From NCBI GenBank assembly GCA_031290855.1, contig JAISLM010000031.1:1-31812 (forward strand): a stretch of 31,812 nt of DNA, read 5' to 3'. The number at the start of each line of letters is the position of its first letter. Within the stretch, counting starts at the first letter, position 1. This DNA comes from Spirochaetaceae bacterium. GTDB lineage: Bacteria; Spirochaetota; Spirochaetia; Treponematales; Breznakiellaceae. The notes beneath the pieces are model-generated. The model worked only from the letters and a program-made list of their open reading frames with translations. It was not told where the DNA came from and made no database searches. Positions 11,086 through 19,309 of the stretch are shown here, one piece after another. A program made the position numbers and the translations under genes.

Positions 11086-13788
11086 TCAGGGCTGGGACAC
11101 GGGGAACCTGAGTACGATGATGCCGCTGCCTCCGGCGGCACCGCTGGCACTATATCCGCCGTCGCCGCCGTTGCCGGTGTTGGCCGGGGCGGCCTGAGCG
11201 CCTTGAACGGAGCCGGTGCCGCCGACGGCATACGTGCCGCCTCTTATCGCGCTTACTGTGCCGCTGCCGCCGGCCCCGCCCGCACCTGCTTTCGCGTCGC
11301 CGCCGGCCCCGCCCGCGCCTCCGCCTCCGCCTCCGCCGTAATTGGTGGCAAAAATGCCCGCGCCGCCATTTGTGGATCCCGTACCGCCGCCGCCGCCGCC
11401 CCCGCTGCCGGATTTACTGTTTCCGCCGGTAGCGCCGCTGCCGCCAAGGCCGTTGCGTTCGTCGCCGTTGACGTAAGCGCCGCCGCCGCCGCCGCCATAA
11501 GCGGTGTATCCGTCAAACGTGGAATCGCCGCCGTTGATGCCCGCCGTAAGGCTCCCCGCGCCGCCGTTTCCGACCTGCACAGGGTAAGCGCCGGCGCTCA
11601 ACGTCTTATTTTCTACCACGAGGAAGCCGCCCGCGCCGCCGCCGCCCGCGCCGCCGCCGCCACCCCCGCCGCCGACCAGCAGCAGGCTGGCGCCGTTTAT
11701 CTCTATACCGCTTGAAAAGGTGCCGGATGCCGTAAACGTGTGCGTCTCGTAGACATCATTGCCAACGGTGCCGAAGCTGACAGTACCGCCGGTGACCGCC
11801 GCCGACAGCGTACCGGCAACGATGGACCAGCCGGGCTTGTCCAAAACAAAGCGGCCTCCGGCGGCGCTGACATAGGCGGAATCACCGTCCAGTACCTTTC
11901 TTCCGGCGGAATAAGCGTCTGGACTCAGTGTTGACTGTGCGGCTTCCGTGCCGGACAGCGGGCCGCTTATGTCTATGTATTTGTCCTCTCCCAAGAAGAT
12001 GTCGTTACCCTGTGCGATCAGCGCGCCGCCCTCCATGCTGAATGTCCCGGTATGGAAAAACACCCCCGCGCCGGGAAGCGATGCTGATGTCGATGCCGAT
12101 TCCGATTCGTTTTCCCTGATAAGGCCGCCGCCCAGCCTGAACACGGGCGAGTCTGCTGAATCCCCATCGAACAGTATCACGCCGCCGCCTGAGATCCAGC
12201 TGTGATTCGTGGAGTTGCCGCTGATTTCGCCGCCGTTCATTTCAAAGTATCCGCTGCCGGAAACGGCGACCCCGCCGCCGCCGCCGTTGGGGACACTGTT
12301 TCCTTCTATTGCCGCGCTGCTCCCGACGATAAGGCTGCCGCCCCTCACATGGACGCCTCCGCCGCCGCCCCATGACAAAACTCCCGAAGCATATTCGGCG
12401 GAATTGCCCCGTATCTTCCCGCCGTAGATCTCCGCCTTCCCGCCGCCCAGATGCAGGCCGCCGCCGAAGGGTTTGGCCTTGTTCCCGCTTATCTCCCCGC
12501 CGCTCATCGTAAAAAGGCCATCGGCCAGATACACGCCGCCGCCGAAGCCGTTTTCGCCTTCGGCCATGTTTCCGCTTATCACGCCGCCGCTCATCGTAAA
12601 AAGGCCATCGGCCAGATACACGCCGCCGCCAGTACCATTAGTCTTGTTGTTTTGCAGTATAGCTCCGTCCCCTATGGCGAGGCTGCCGCCTGTAACACTG
12701 ACAAGCGCCGCCGCCCCCGTGCCCGCAGACATAGCGCCGTCTACCACGAGCCGCCGCGTTCCCTTGCCTTTCAGCGTAAGGACGCTCCCCTCCTTGACCG
12801 TGAACAGGCTGCCGGTGTAGGAGGAATCGCCGCGCTTTATCGTTACGTCCCGGCTCCCCGCTTCCCCGTAAGGCCGGATCGTGAGGCTTTTTTCCTCCAC
12901 CGTGATGACGCCATTAAGCTCGATGTCCGACATCACCGTTATCGTGTCCCCCGTTTTCGCATCCCCGACAGCCGCAGCAAGGAGGCTGAGCTGACCGGCC
13001 TCGTCCCCTTCACTGTAGAATTTTTTGAAATCGCCGTTACTGTCACTCAGTTCCAGCACGGGCTTTATAAACTCGGCGTAAAGGTGGATCTCGTTACCGG
13101 CCCCTAGCCTGGTTATCAGGTCCTCGTTCGCCGTAAACCGATACGGCGCTTCGTCTATTTCCGTATAATCGTTTCCGCCGCCGGGCTGGGTAAAGCCGTA
13201 GCTGGGCACACTGCCGACGTCAAGCCGCCAGCCATTCTTCGGGTATAAGAACACGTCCACAGTAAGGCCGGCGCTGGCGTCGTTCCCGGTAAAGCTGGAG
13301 GGAACCGCCAGTACGCTGTTGCCCTTCCCGTCATGGTAGGGAACTATCGTGTAGATACGCACGCCGGGCGGCAGTATCCGTATGTCGAACTCCGCCGTCA
13401 GCCTGCCGTACCTGTGCGTGTCGTTCAGCACCAGCGTTACCTTCCTGATGACGGTTTCCCCGGTCTCCCCGCCGGCGTCGTAGCCGGCCTCTTCGACATG
13501 GTACTCCAGACCGGGAACGAGAACCCGCGCCTCGTCCATCCCGTTCATCCCGGAAAGCTCCAGTTCGTAGTCCGGGCCGGCCCAGTCTTCCGCGCTTTGA
13601 GGTACCTTGTCGACATCGACGCCCGTCTGAAAAGCGTTCTTTTTGGGGTATTTCGATATAAAGATGCTTTTTATAGAGGTAAGCTCGTCCACCTTTTCTT
13701 TCAGCGGCGCCACCAGCGGCTTGTTCCAAAGCTCGCACTGCGTCAGTACGGCAAGACAAAGTATCGTCAGTAACCCGGTTTTTTTCAT
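11086..13788 (-). CDS. Surface lipoprotein with beta-helix and glycine-rich C-terminal domain
   Basis: The 900-residue product starts with a lipoprotein signal (KKTGLLTILCLAVLTQC, acylated Cys18), so it is lipid-anchored after export. Residues 25-260 are a non-repetitive region. Residues about 270-600 form a parallel beta-helix of the polymorphic-outer-membrane-protein type, with repeated GGGVYLADGLFTMSGG-ISGN units. Residues about 680-900 are a glycine-rich domain (blocks of GGGGGGAGG, ending GGSGIIVLRFP) like the Gly-rich modules of adhesin-type proteins. There is no autotransporter barrel, so it is not self-exported. ATG 13788 follows GGGAG; a GTG just before it is in frame. The gene stands alone between hairpin arrays. 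A surface adhesin or matrix-binding role is a guess from architecture. Confidence 0.8.
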   Translation of the reverse strand: MKKTGLLTILCLAVLTQCELWNKPLVAPLKEKVDELTSIKSIFISKYPKKNAFQTGVDVDKVPQSAEDWAGPDYELELSGMNGMDEARVLVPGLEYHVEEAGYDAGGETGETVIRKVTLVLNDTHRYGRLTAEFDIRILPPGVRIYTIVPYHDGKGNSVLAVPSSFTGNDASAGLTVDVFLYPKNGWRLDVGSVPSYGFTQPGGGNDYTEIDEAPYRFTANEDLITRLGAGNEIHLYAEFIKPVLELSDSNGDFKKFYSEGDEAGQLSLLAAAVGDAKTGDTITVMSDIELNGVITVEEKSLTIRPYGEAGSRDVTIKRGDSSYTGSLFTVKEGSVLTLKGKGTRRLVVDGAMSAGTGAAALVSVTGGSLAIGDGAILQNNKTNGTGGGVYLADGLFTMSGGVISGNMAEGENGFGGGVYLADGLFTMSGGEISGNKAKPFGGGLHLGGGKAEIYGGKIRGNSAEYASGVLSWGGGGGVHVRGGSLIVGSSAAIEGNSVPNGGGGGVAVSGSGYFEMNGGEISGNSTNHSWISGGGVILFDGDSADSPVFRLGGGLIRENESESASTSASLPGAGVFFHTGTFSMEGGALIAQGNDIFLGEDKYIDISGPLSGTEAAQSTLSPDAYSAGRKVLDGDSAYVSAAGGRFVLDKPGWSIVAGTLSAAVTGGTVSFGTVGNDVYETHTFTASGTFSSGIEINGASLLLVGGGGGGGGAGGGGAGGFLVVENKTLSAGAYPVQVGNGGAGSLTAGINGGDSTFDGYTAYGGGGGGAYVNGDERNGLGGSGATGGNSKSGSGGGGGGGTGSTNGGAGIFATNYGGGGGGGAGGAGGDAKAGAGGAGGSGTVSAIRGGTYAVGGTGSVQGAQAAPANTGNGGDGGYSASGAAGGSGIIVLRFPVSQP
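12481..12630 (-). repeat. 87-bp tandem duplication inside the beta-helix region
   Basis: The 63 bases at 12481-12543 recur almost unchanged at 12568-12630, a period of 87 bases or 29 codons. The last 45 bases or so are identical. At protein level this is the repeated GGGVYLADGLFTMSGG unit. Near identity at DNA level points to a recent duplication within the gene. Confidence 0.8.
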
Positions 13789-13821
13789 CACACGCTCCCT
13801 TTCACGAATTTAAATATTAGG

Positions 13822-13972
13822 GTTGTTCAGAAACTTTAGTTTCTGAACAACAACCGCTTAAAAACAGCAAAATGCGGAGCATTTTGCCTAGACTTGTTCG
13901 GTAGCCAACCGGGTTGTCGAACAAGTCCATTCTGTAGAGAGGTTTTCCAAAACCGTCCGGTTTTTGAAAGCT
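13822..13972. repeat. Hairpin array 5' of the lipoprotein gene
   Basis: Four hairpins in a row: GTTGTTCAGAAAC/GTTTCTGAACAAC (13822-13834 and 13839-13851, 4-base loop), GCAAAATGC-GGA-GCATTTTGC (13867-13887), GACTTGTTCG/CGAACAAGTC (13891-13900 and 13918-13927), and CCAAAACCG/CGGTTTTTG near 13948-13967. The stems are unrelated in sequence. It ends with GCTCAATGA, like the array ending at 14998. The region 13973-14088 after it holds nothing recognisable. Confidence 0.75.
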
Positions 13973-14088
13973 GCTCAATGACAGTATAACAAATTACCGG
14001 GCCCGTGACACCCGTTATGCATTGCCGATCGGGGGAAGCCCGATCCGCGCTTCCGGAGCGGCTCCGCCGCGAATGCCCCCGCAGGCGC

Positions 14089-14770
14089 TAAACCTGACCC
14101 GCAATTCGGATTTAAGGGCAGGCGTACCCCCTGGGCTGGTTCGGGTTGGGGAGGAAATGGCGACTTCCGCGGTTCGCCGGGCGGGTTATGCCGCTTATCC
14201 AGGCGACAGGGCGGCGGGAAGGGGGTATAGGAGAAAAAACGCGGGCCTGGCCGCCCGTTTCCCGCGATGGGGTCTGACCCCGCAGGCCGGCGGGCCCCCC
14301 GCCGCCGCGCTTCCGGTGAGGCGTTTCCCGCTTCGGGGTCTGACCCCATGGGCCGCCTGCGGGGTCTCCTCTCCCGCCTCCACGCCGTCCGGCGGCTCCC
14401 CTTCCAGGATCCGCGACCGGTACCGGTCGCCCCACAGGTGCCCCGTCCGTCCGCTGTCACGGTTGTACCTAATGGCGAAGGTCTGCTTCAGCCATTTCAT
14501 TATCGCCGGCAGCTCGAACCCGTCCGCGGGCCTGATGTAAAAGGCCAGCCGGTCGCCGGCAAGACTCAAGCCCCGGACCGCGAAGGCAAACCTGCGCGCG
14601 GTCTCCCGGAACACCCGGTCGAACAGCGCCGGGGCCCGCCCACCTCGGAACAGGGGTTCCCGGTTGTTGACGCGGGTACTGATTTCGTACCACACGCCCT
14701 GTTTCAGCATTCTTAAATGTCTCATGTAAAATATATGTGCGCTTGCCCGCGTTTTGCTTCAACATACGGA
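14089..14770 (-). mobile_element. RAYT element, copy 2
   Basis: Minus-strand copy with the transposase gene at 14195-14725. The right end, read on the plus strand as TAAACCTGACCC at 14089-14100, matches copies 1 and 3. Similarity to copy 1 extends upstream of the gene through ATGTTGAAGCAAAACGCGGG and CTTCCACTTTTTTTCCG, to about 14770. The exact left end is not clear, and no inverted terminal match could be found there. Confidence 0.6.
14195..14725 (-). CDS. RAYT/IS200-like Y1 transposase-family protein, copy 2, HUH motif not conserved
   Basis: 176 residues, the same length as copy 1 and nearly identical over the first 110 (MRHLRMLKQGVWYEI, then IMKWLKQTFAIRYNRDSG with the presumed catalytic Tyr, and GHLWGDRYRSR). 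The family's HUH histidines are again replaced (AGDRLAFYIRP). The C-terminal region holds a tandem repeat GVRPRSGKR and GVRPHRGKR, encoded by GGGTCTGACCC palindromes at 14336 and 14270, a 66-base (22-codon) spacing; copy 1 has the equivalent at 69 bases. The ATG at 14725 is the only start shared with copy 1. An intact frame in two copies argues for recent spread, even though the HUH site looks dead. Confidence 0.75.
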   Translation of the reverse strand: MRHLRMLKQGVWYEISTRVNNREPLFRGGRAPALFDRVFRETARRFAFAVRGLSLAGDRLAFYIRPADGFELPAIMKWLKQTFAIRYNRDSGRTGHLWGDRYRSRILEGEPPDGVEAGEETPQAAHGVRPRSGKRLTGSAAAGGPPACGVRPHRGKRAARPAFFLLYPLPAALSPG

Positions 14771-14881
14771 AAAAAAGTGGAAGGGGCCGAAAGGTTAAGG
14801 CGCTGCGGGACGGCGTCACCGGCCAAAGGCGCACCGCGCCTTTGGAACTGCCGTTCACCCGCACAAAAATTAGCGATGGAG

Positions 14882-15109
14882 CCTGTTCCAAAACTAATTG
14901 ACTGTGCGCTAAAGCCTTGAAAAACCGCGTTTTTTAAAGGTTGCTGGACAAGCTAAGCTTGTCTCTCCAAAACTGAAGTTTTGGAACAGCCTCAATGATT
15001 AATGGAATACATGGGGGCGGTCGAGTCCGCCGGGGGATAAGGCTTTTTGAAGAGTCTGGAGTTTGCTTTACGCAAACTCCGCAAGATCAACGCGCTTTGC
15101 GCGTTGATC
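14882..15109. repeat. Hairpin array upstream of rplY
   Basis: Contains an outer pair CTGTTCCAAAACT (14886-14898) with AGTTTTGGAACAG (about 14979-14991). Inside lie GACAAGC-TAA-GCTTGTC and CCAAAACT/AGTTTTGG. Then follow GGAGTTTGC (15058-15066) with GCAAACTCC (15072-15080), and an 11-bp stem GATCAACGCGC/GCGCGTTGATC (15085-15109). The last two repeat the module at 11017-11082. No gene is supported between 14771 and 15177. Confidence 0.7.
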
Positions 15110-15114
15110 CGGGG

Positions 15115-15143
15115 TAGACACTTTTGGGCGCCCATAATAACAT
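15115..15143 (+). promoter_or_regulatory. Possible promoter of rplY
   Basis: TAGACA (15115-15120), 17 bases, TAACAT (15138-15143), 35 bases before the rplY start. Both boxes deviate from consensus, so this is a weak call, placed by position directly after the hairpin array. Confidence 0.3.
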
Positions 15144-15177
15144 ATCCCATGTACACTGGCTTAAGGAGTTCAAATTT

Positions 15178-15816
15178 ATGAGAAATGTTGTTTTTTCCGC
15201 CAAAGCAAGGACGGATTTTGGGTCCGCAAAGTCCGCCCGTCTTAGGAAACAGGGGCGGGTTCCGGGCGTTATATACGGGAAGGGCGCTAACATAGCGATA
15301 GATCTTGACGGACGGGAACTGGCGGCCCGGCTGCGGACTATTTCTGAGAGTACGATAGTAAAGATTGACGTGGACGGCGACCCGCATGACGCCTTCGTAA
15401 AGGCTACGCAGCGGAATATACAGGACGGCAACATCCTGCACATTGATTTTTATGAGGTTGACATGGGCAAACTGCTTCGCGCCCGTGTTTCCGTGCACTT
15501 TGACGGCAACCCGGTAGGCGTCCGGGAGGGCGGTATTCTTGAAACCCCGCTTCACGATATAGAGGTGGAGTGCCTTCCCAAAGACTTGCCCGAGCGTGTC
15601 AATGTCGATATATCCAACCTGGGCGTGAACCAGTCGATACATGTCCGCGATCTGCCGCTGGGTGACGGCGTTAAGCTGGTTTCAGCCGAGGATCAGGTGG
15701 TCGCACTTGTCAAGTTTGCCAAAGCCGAAACGGAAGCTCCCGAGGAGGCCGGCGAAGCCGCCGCGCCGGAGGCCGCCCCCGCCGCGAAGGACGCGAAGTC
15801 CGGCGAAAAAGCTTAA
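15178..15816 (+). CDS. rplY: 50S ribosomal protein bL25, CTC (long) form
   Basis: Binds 5S rRNA on the large subunit. The 212-residue product begins with the L25 domain (KARTDFGSAKSARLRKQG, then RVPGVIYG, residues 1-95), followed by the TL5/CTC beta domain (about 96-185, with VPVG-like GNPVGVREGGILE and VECLPKDLPERVNVDIS). It ends in an Ala/Glu/Lys-rich tail of about 30 residues, usual for the long form. ATG 15178 has AAGGAG nine bases upstream; an in-frame extension from 15124 has no binding site. In many bacteria pth follows this gene; here the foldase gene follows after 66 bases. Confidence 0.95.
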   Translation: MRNVVFSAKARTDFGSAKSARLRKQGRVPGVIYGKGANIAIDLDGRELAARLRTISESTIVKIDVDGDPHDAFVKATQRNIQDGNILHIDFYEVDMGKLLRARVSVHFDGNPVGVREGGILETPLHDIEVECLPKDLPERVNVDISNLGVNQSIHVRDLPLGDGVKLVSAEDQVVALVKFAKAETEAPEEAGEAAAPEAAPAAKDAKSGEKA

Positions 15817-15882
15817 GACGCGGGCCTCACGCCTGCGGCAAATGTTTTGGCGGCGGGATCCGTATGATACGAGGAGAGCTTC

Positions 15883-17394
15883 ATGGCTGAGAAAAAATCC
15901 GAAAAACAGGGCAAAAAGCCGGATGCTTCGGGACAGTCCGGTATTGAACGGCGTTTCAGGCATCACCCGCTTGTTTTCATAGGGACGGTGCTGGTTCTTG
16001 TTATTGTGGTAATAGCCTTCGTCCTTGTGCCGGCGATTGTGCCGGGCGAGGGTTTGGCGGCTTCGCGTCTGGAGTTCGGCTCCTGGAACGGTAAGCCGAT
16101 AGTCTATTCAAGCGGGGGTTTCTTCGCCCTGATGGTCGAGCGGAATTCGCGGGACTACGGGATGGGTAACTACCAGGCGTGGCGGAGCGCCTTCGAGGCG
16201 GCCGCCGAGCGCACGGCGGTTCTTGATATTATGGAGACTTCGGGCTACACGCCGTCCAAGTCCTTTGTGGACAGAAAAGTTGCGGAGCTACCCTTCTTTA
16301 AGGAGAACGGGCGCTTTTCCGCGGTAAAGTACAACAGGATGGACGCTTCCGCAAGGATAAAGCTGTGGCAGGATATGCGGAACGACGTAACCGTCAATAT
16401 TTACCATGACGATGCCGCTACGATAAAAACCGCCGGGGCGGAGGCCGAGTTTATCGGGCGGATGGCGCTAACCCAGCGCAAATTCAGCATGACGGCCTTC
16501 CCCTATTCGTCGTATCCCGACAGCGAGTCTGCCTCTTACGCGAACAAGAACGCGGATATGTTCAAAACGGTGTACCTTTCAAGGATAACGGTTTCGGGAG
16601 GCAAGCGGGAGGCGCAGGCCGTAATGGACAAGATTCGCTCCGGCGAGATAACGTTTGAGGACGCCGCCCGCACACAGTCCGACGACGAATACGCCGACCG
16701 GGGCGGGGATACCGGTACGAGGATGGCCTTTGAGCTTTCCGCTGAAATCCCTGACGAAGACCAGTGGCGGGCCGTGATAAACCTGCCCAAGGACACGATC
16801 AGCGATTTACTCGAGCTTTCGTCCGGCTGGGTCTTTTTCCGCGCAAACGAGGAGTCACGCACGTCAAACCTGCAAGATTCGGATACTTTGAGCAAGATAC
16901 GCGGCTTTCTCATGGACAGCGAGCGGGGCGTTATCGAGGATTGGCTTATCACCCAGGCTGAAAATTTCGCGCAAGAGGCGCGGCGGATCGGTTTTACCGG
17001 CGCGGCGGGGGACGCGGACCTGCGGGTATATGAATTCGGCCCGCTTCCGATAAATTACGGCGACAGTCCCCTGTTTAAAAGCCTCAATTCGTTCCAGGCT
17101 CCCGGCCTGCGTGACGCCGTTTCCGATGAAAACTTCTGGCGTACAGCCTTTTCCACCCCTGTCGGCGAGCCTTCCCGCCCGGTAGTGCTGGGCGGCGGCG
17201 AGAACAACATCGTCATCCTGTATCCTGGCGAGGAGCTTACGGACGAAGGTGACGCCGCCGAAAACACCAGGACGATATTTTCGTCCTGGTGGGCCCAAAA
17301 CGAGACGCTGCGTAGTGTCGCAAGTTCCGTCCTCTCAAGCGATAAGTTTAATGACAACTTCATCAGTACCTACTTCCGGCTGTTTTCAAATTAG
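15883..17394 (+). CDS. SurA/PpiD-like membrane-anchored periplasmic foldase
   Basis: Chaperone with a parvulin-type peptidyl-prolyl isomerase domain. The 503-residue product has a charged cytoplasmic tail (1-29), one membrane span (about 30-52, LVFIGTVLVLVIVVIAFVLV), a SurA-N-like helical region (about 70-150), a parvulin-like domain (about 225-325, with YLSRITVSGGKREAQAVMDK and SSGWVFF), and a C-terminal helical region to the end. This is the PpiD arrangement, so the protein is anchored in the inner membrane and faces the periplasm, helping outer-membrane or periplasmic proteins fold. ATG 15883 follows GAGGAGAG. Key parvulin residues are poorly conserved, so it may be a chaperone without isomerase activity. 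Confidence 0.82.
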   Translation: MAEKKSEKQGKKPDASGQSGIERRFRHHPLVFIGTVLVLVIVVIAFVLVPAIVPGEGLAASRLEFGSWNGKPIVYSSGGFFALMVERNSRDYGMGNYQAWRSAFEAAAERTAVLDIMETSGYTPSKSFVDRKVAELPFFKENGRFSAVKYNRMDASARIKLWQDMRNDVTVNIYHDDAATIKTAGAEAEFIGRMALTQRKFSMTAFPYSSYPDSESASYANKNADMFKTVYLSRITVSGGKREAQAVMDKIRSGEITFEDAARTQSDDEYADRGGDTGTRMAFELSAEIPDEDQWRAVINLPKDTISDLLELSSGWVFFRANEESRTSNLQDSDTLSKIRGFLMDSERGVIEDWLITQAENFAQEARRIGFTGAAGDADLRVYEFGPLPINYGDSPLFKSLNSFQAPGLRDAVSDENFWRTAFSTPVGEPSRPVVLGGGENNIVILYPGEELTDEGDAAENTRTIFSSWWAQNETLRSVASSVLSSDKFNDNFISTYFRLFSN

Positions 17395-17407
17395 TCACGA
17401 CTTTACG

Positions 17408-17442
17408 GGCCCGGTCTTGCCGCCAAAAGGCGGCGGGGCCGT
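17408..17442. repeat. GC-rich hairpin after the foldase gene
   Basis: GCCGCC-AAAA-GGCGGC (17419-17434), extended by GGCCC/GGGGCC outside it, begins 14 bases past the stop at 17394. No T-run follows. Possibly a transcript 3' end. Confidence 0.4.
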
Positions 17443-17541
17443 GCTTCCCGCCCCGGCGCGACTCTCGACACCCAGACACTGAACGCCGTATGCCCGGCAT
17501 ATTTCTTTTATCCGTGTGTCCGGCGTCGTATTCCTCAAACC

Positions 17542-19185
17542 ATGCAGACAAGTAAAACCGGCGGCGGCGATCCGCCCCGCCTGGAGCAGGCGCGCTACGG
17601 CTTTTCCGTTTACTACCGGGGCAGGGCGCTGCTGTCACGGGTAGACCCGCTGCGGCAGGCCGAACGTGCGGTAGAGTCGTCCCTGCCGCTTGCGGCGGAG
17701 ACGCTGTACCTGCTGCCGTCCCCGCTTCTGGGCTACGGCATACCGCTTATAATGCGGAATTTGCCGCCAAGCTCGGCGCTGCTCTGCGTCGAGGCGGACG
17801 CGGCCCTGTACGCTCTTTCCAGCGAGCATATCGGCGCGCTGGAAGCGGCCGGGGACGAACGCTTCCGCTTCATACGAACCGGGAATCCGGAAGCGCCGTC
17901 CGCGTTTGCCGGACGTACCTGGGGGCGGCGTCGCTTTAGGCGGGTTAAGGAACTGCGTTTAACTGCCGGGCGGCAGTTAAACGCGGATTTTTACGAGGCG
18001 GCGCTGGATCTTCTGCGCCGCAGCGTAGCTACGGAATGGTCAAACGCCCTCACGCTTGCAAGGCTGGGACGGCGGTATATGCGTAACGCGATACGGAACC
18101 TTCGCCTGCTTGCGGAAAGGCCCGGTGTGGAAAGCCTCGATTTTGGCGTCTGCCCCGTACTCGTCCTGGGCGCGGGGCCTTCCCTCGACGCTTTTCTTGA
18201 CGGCATTGAACGGCGGCCCCTGCCTCCGGCCTGCCGTATACTGTGCGTAGATACGGCGCTGCGCCCCCTCAGGGAACGGAATGTCCGGCCCGATCTTGTC
18301 GTCGCGCTGGAAGCCCAGCACTGGAATCTGCGTGATTTCGGCGGCATGGGCGCTTGGCGCGTGCCGGTCGCGATGGACCTGTCCGCGCTGCCCGCCACAA
18401 GCGGTGTTTTGGGCGGCGAAACCTATATGTTTTGGACGCGCTGGACGGAGTTAAGCATATTTGAACGGCTCGCCGCCCTCAAACTGCTGCCCGCCGAACT
18501 TCCGCCGCTCGGTTCCGTCGGCCTTAGCGCGGTGAGCCTGGCGCTGGGGCTGGGAACGGGGCCTGTTTTTACCGCCGGAATAGACTTTGCGTTCACGCTC
18601 GACAAGTACCATTGCCGCGGGAGTCCGTCCCACGGCGAAGCTCTCGCAAGGCATACGCGCTTCGGCGGCCTGTACCCGGCGGCGGCTATGAGGGGGCGCG
18701 CCGTCGCGGGCGGAGGCGCGTACAGCGACCCCGTAATGGAAAATTACCGCAGCCTTTTCGGGCGGGAATTCGCCGGGACGGGCCGCGTGTTCGCGATAGC
18801 CGGACGCGGCCCGGCGCTCGGCGTGGATACTCTGTCCCGCGAGGCGGCGCGGCAGGCAATGGCGGTGGCGGGAGGCCGCAACGGGGCCTCCCCTGCGGCC
18901 GCGGCGCCGGCCCCGTCCAGGGCTCCGCTTTTACGCGCCTTCATTGAACGGGAGAAAGGCTTGCTTTACGAACTGCTCGGCATACTGACAGGCGATTCGA
19001 AGGCCGCCGCCGGACGCCTGGACAGCCTGCTCGACGCGGCCTCGTACCTGTGGGCGCACTTCCCGGACTGCGCCGCCACGGACGGGGCGCGTCCCCCGTC
19101 AAGCGACATCGTCTTCCTGAAGCGCGTTCGCGCCGAAATCGAGCCGTTTATAAAGGTTTGGGAGTACGCCGTACATGGCTTGTAA
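17542..19185 (+). CDS. DUF115/Maf-like protein, probable flagellin glycosylation factor
   Basis: The middle of this 547-residue protein has the DUF115 (6-hydroxymethylpterin pyrophosphokinase MptE-like) core: CPVLVLGAGPSLDAFLDGI near residue 205, then ILCVDTALRPL and VRPDLVVALEAQ, and further on VFTAGIDFAF. In motile bacteria this family includes Maf (motility accessory factor) proteins, which modify flagellins with nonulosonic acids. The stop codon TAA at 19183-19185 forms part of the sigma-28 promoter of the first flagellin gene, which fits a motility role. ATG 17542 has no clear binding site, and the frame is open upstream to at least 17480, so the start is uncertain. Substrate and activity are inferred from family and position. 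Confidence 0.78.
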   Translation: MQTSKTGGGDPPRLEQARYGFSVYYRGRALLSRVDPLRQAERAVESSLPLAAETLYLLPSPLLGYGIPLIMRNLPPSSALLCVEADAALYALSSEHIGALEAAGDERFRFIRTGNPEAPSAFAGRTWGRRRFRRVKELRLTAGRQLNADFYEAALDLLRRSVATEWSNALTLARLGRRYMRNAIRNLRLLAERPGVESLDFGVCPVLVLGAGPSLDAFLDGIERRPLPPACRILCVDTALRPLRERNVRPDLVVALEAQHWNLRDFGGMGAWRVPVAMDLSALPATSGVLGGETYMFWTRWTELSIFERLAALKLLPAELPPLGSVGLSAVSLALGLGTGPVFTAGIDFAFTLDKYHCRGSPSHGEALARHTRFGGLYPAAAMRGRAVAGGGAYSDPVMENYRSLFGREFAGTGRVFAIAGRGPALGVDTLSREAARQAMAVAGGRNGASPAAAAPAPSRAPLLRAFIEREKGLLYELLGILTGDSKAAAGRLDSLLDAASYLWAHFPDCAATDGARPPSSDIVFLKRVRAEIEPFIKVWEYAVHGL

Positions 19186-19210
19186 AGTAATGTATATTAT
19201 CCGCCGATAT
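19183..19210 (+). promoter_or_regulatory. Sigma-28 (FliA/SigD) flagellin promoter
   Basis: TAAAGTAA (19183-19190) and GCCGATAT (19203-19210), with 16 bases between TAAA and GCCGATAT, fit the FliA/SigD consensus almost perfectly. The TAAA begins on the stop codon of the DUF115 gene. It drives the flaB gene at 19310. Confidence 0.88.
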
Positions 19211-19249
19211 TTGAAATAAGCGAAGCCTAATGGGGAAGGTCTAGCTTAA

Positions 19250-19289
19250 AAAGGGCAAGGATGCCCTTTATGCGGAGCCCCAATCCGCA
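19250..19289 (+). promoter_or_regulatory. Two hairpins in the first flaB leader
   Basis: AAAGGGCA-AGGA-TGCCCTTT (19250-19269) and TGCGGA/TCCGCA (19271-19289) lie back to back in the 5' leader, ending about 10 bases before the GGAGG of the flagellin gene. They could affect message stability or translation. Confidence 0.5.
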
Positions 19290-19309
19290 ACAAATCATGG
19301 AGGAAGATA

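Noticed and set aside
11080..11715. 211-residue Ala-rich frame on the plus strand
   Set aside because: It is the antisense of the glycine-rich GGC/GCC repeats of the lipoprotein gene, which stay open in several frames by composition. No binding site or family.
12451..13107. 218-residue plus-strand frame
   Set aside because: Antisense of the beta-helix region; the minus-strand lipoprotein explains the sequence fully.
13822..15109. CRISPR-like array
   Set aside because: The units are inverted repeats with different stems and no regular direct repeat plus spacer pattern; no cas genes in the window.
17542..19185. Overlapping minus-strand frames (for example 17991-18398)
   Set aside because: Shadows of the GC-rich DUF115 gene, which carries recognisable motifs.
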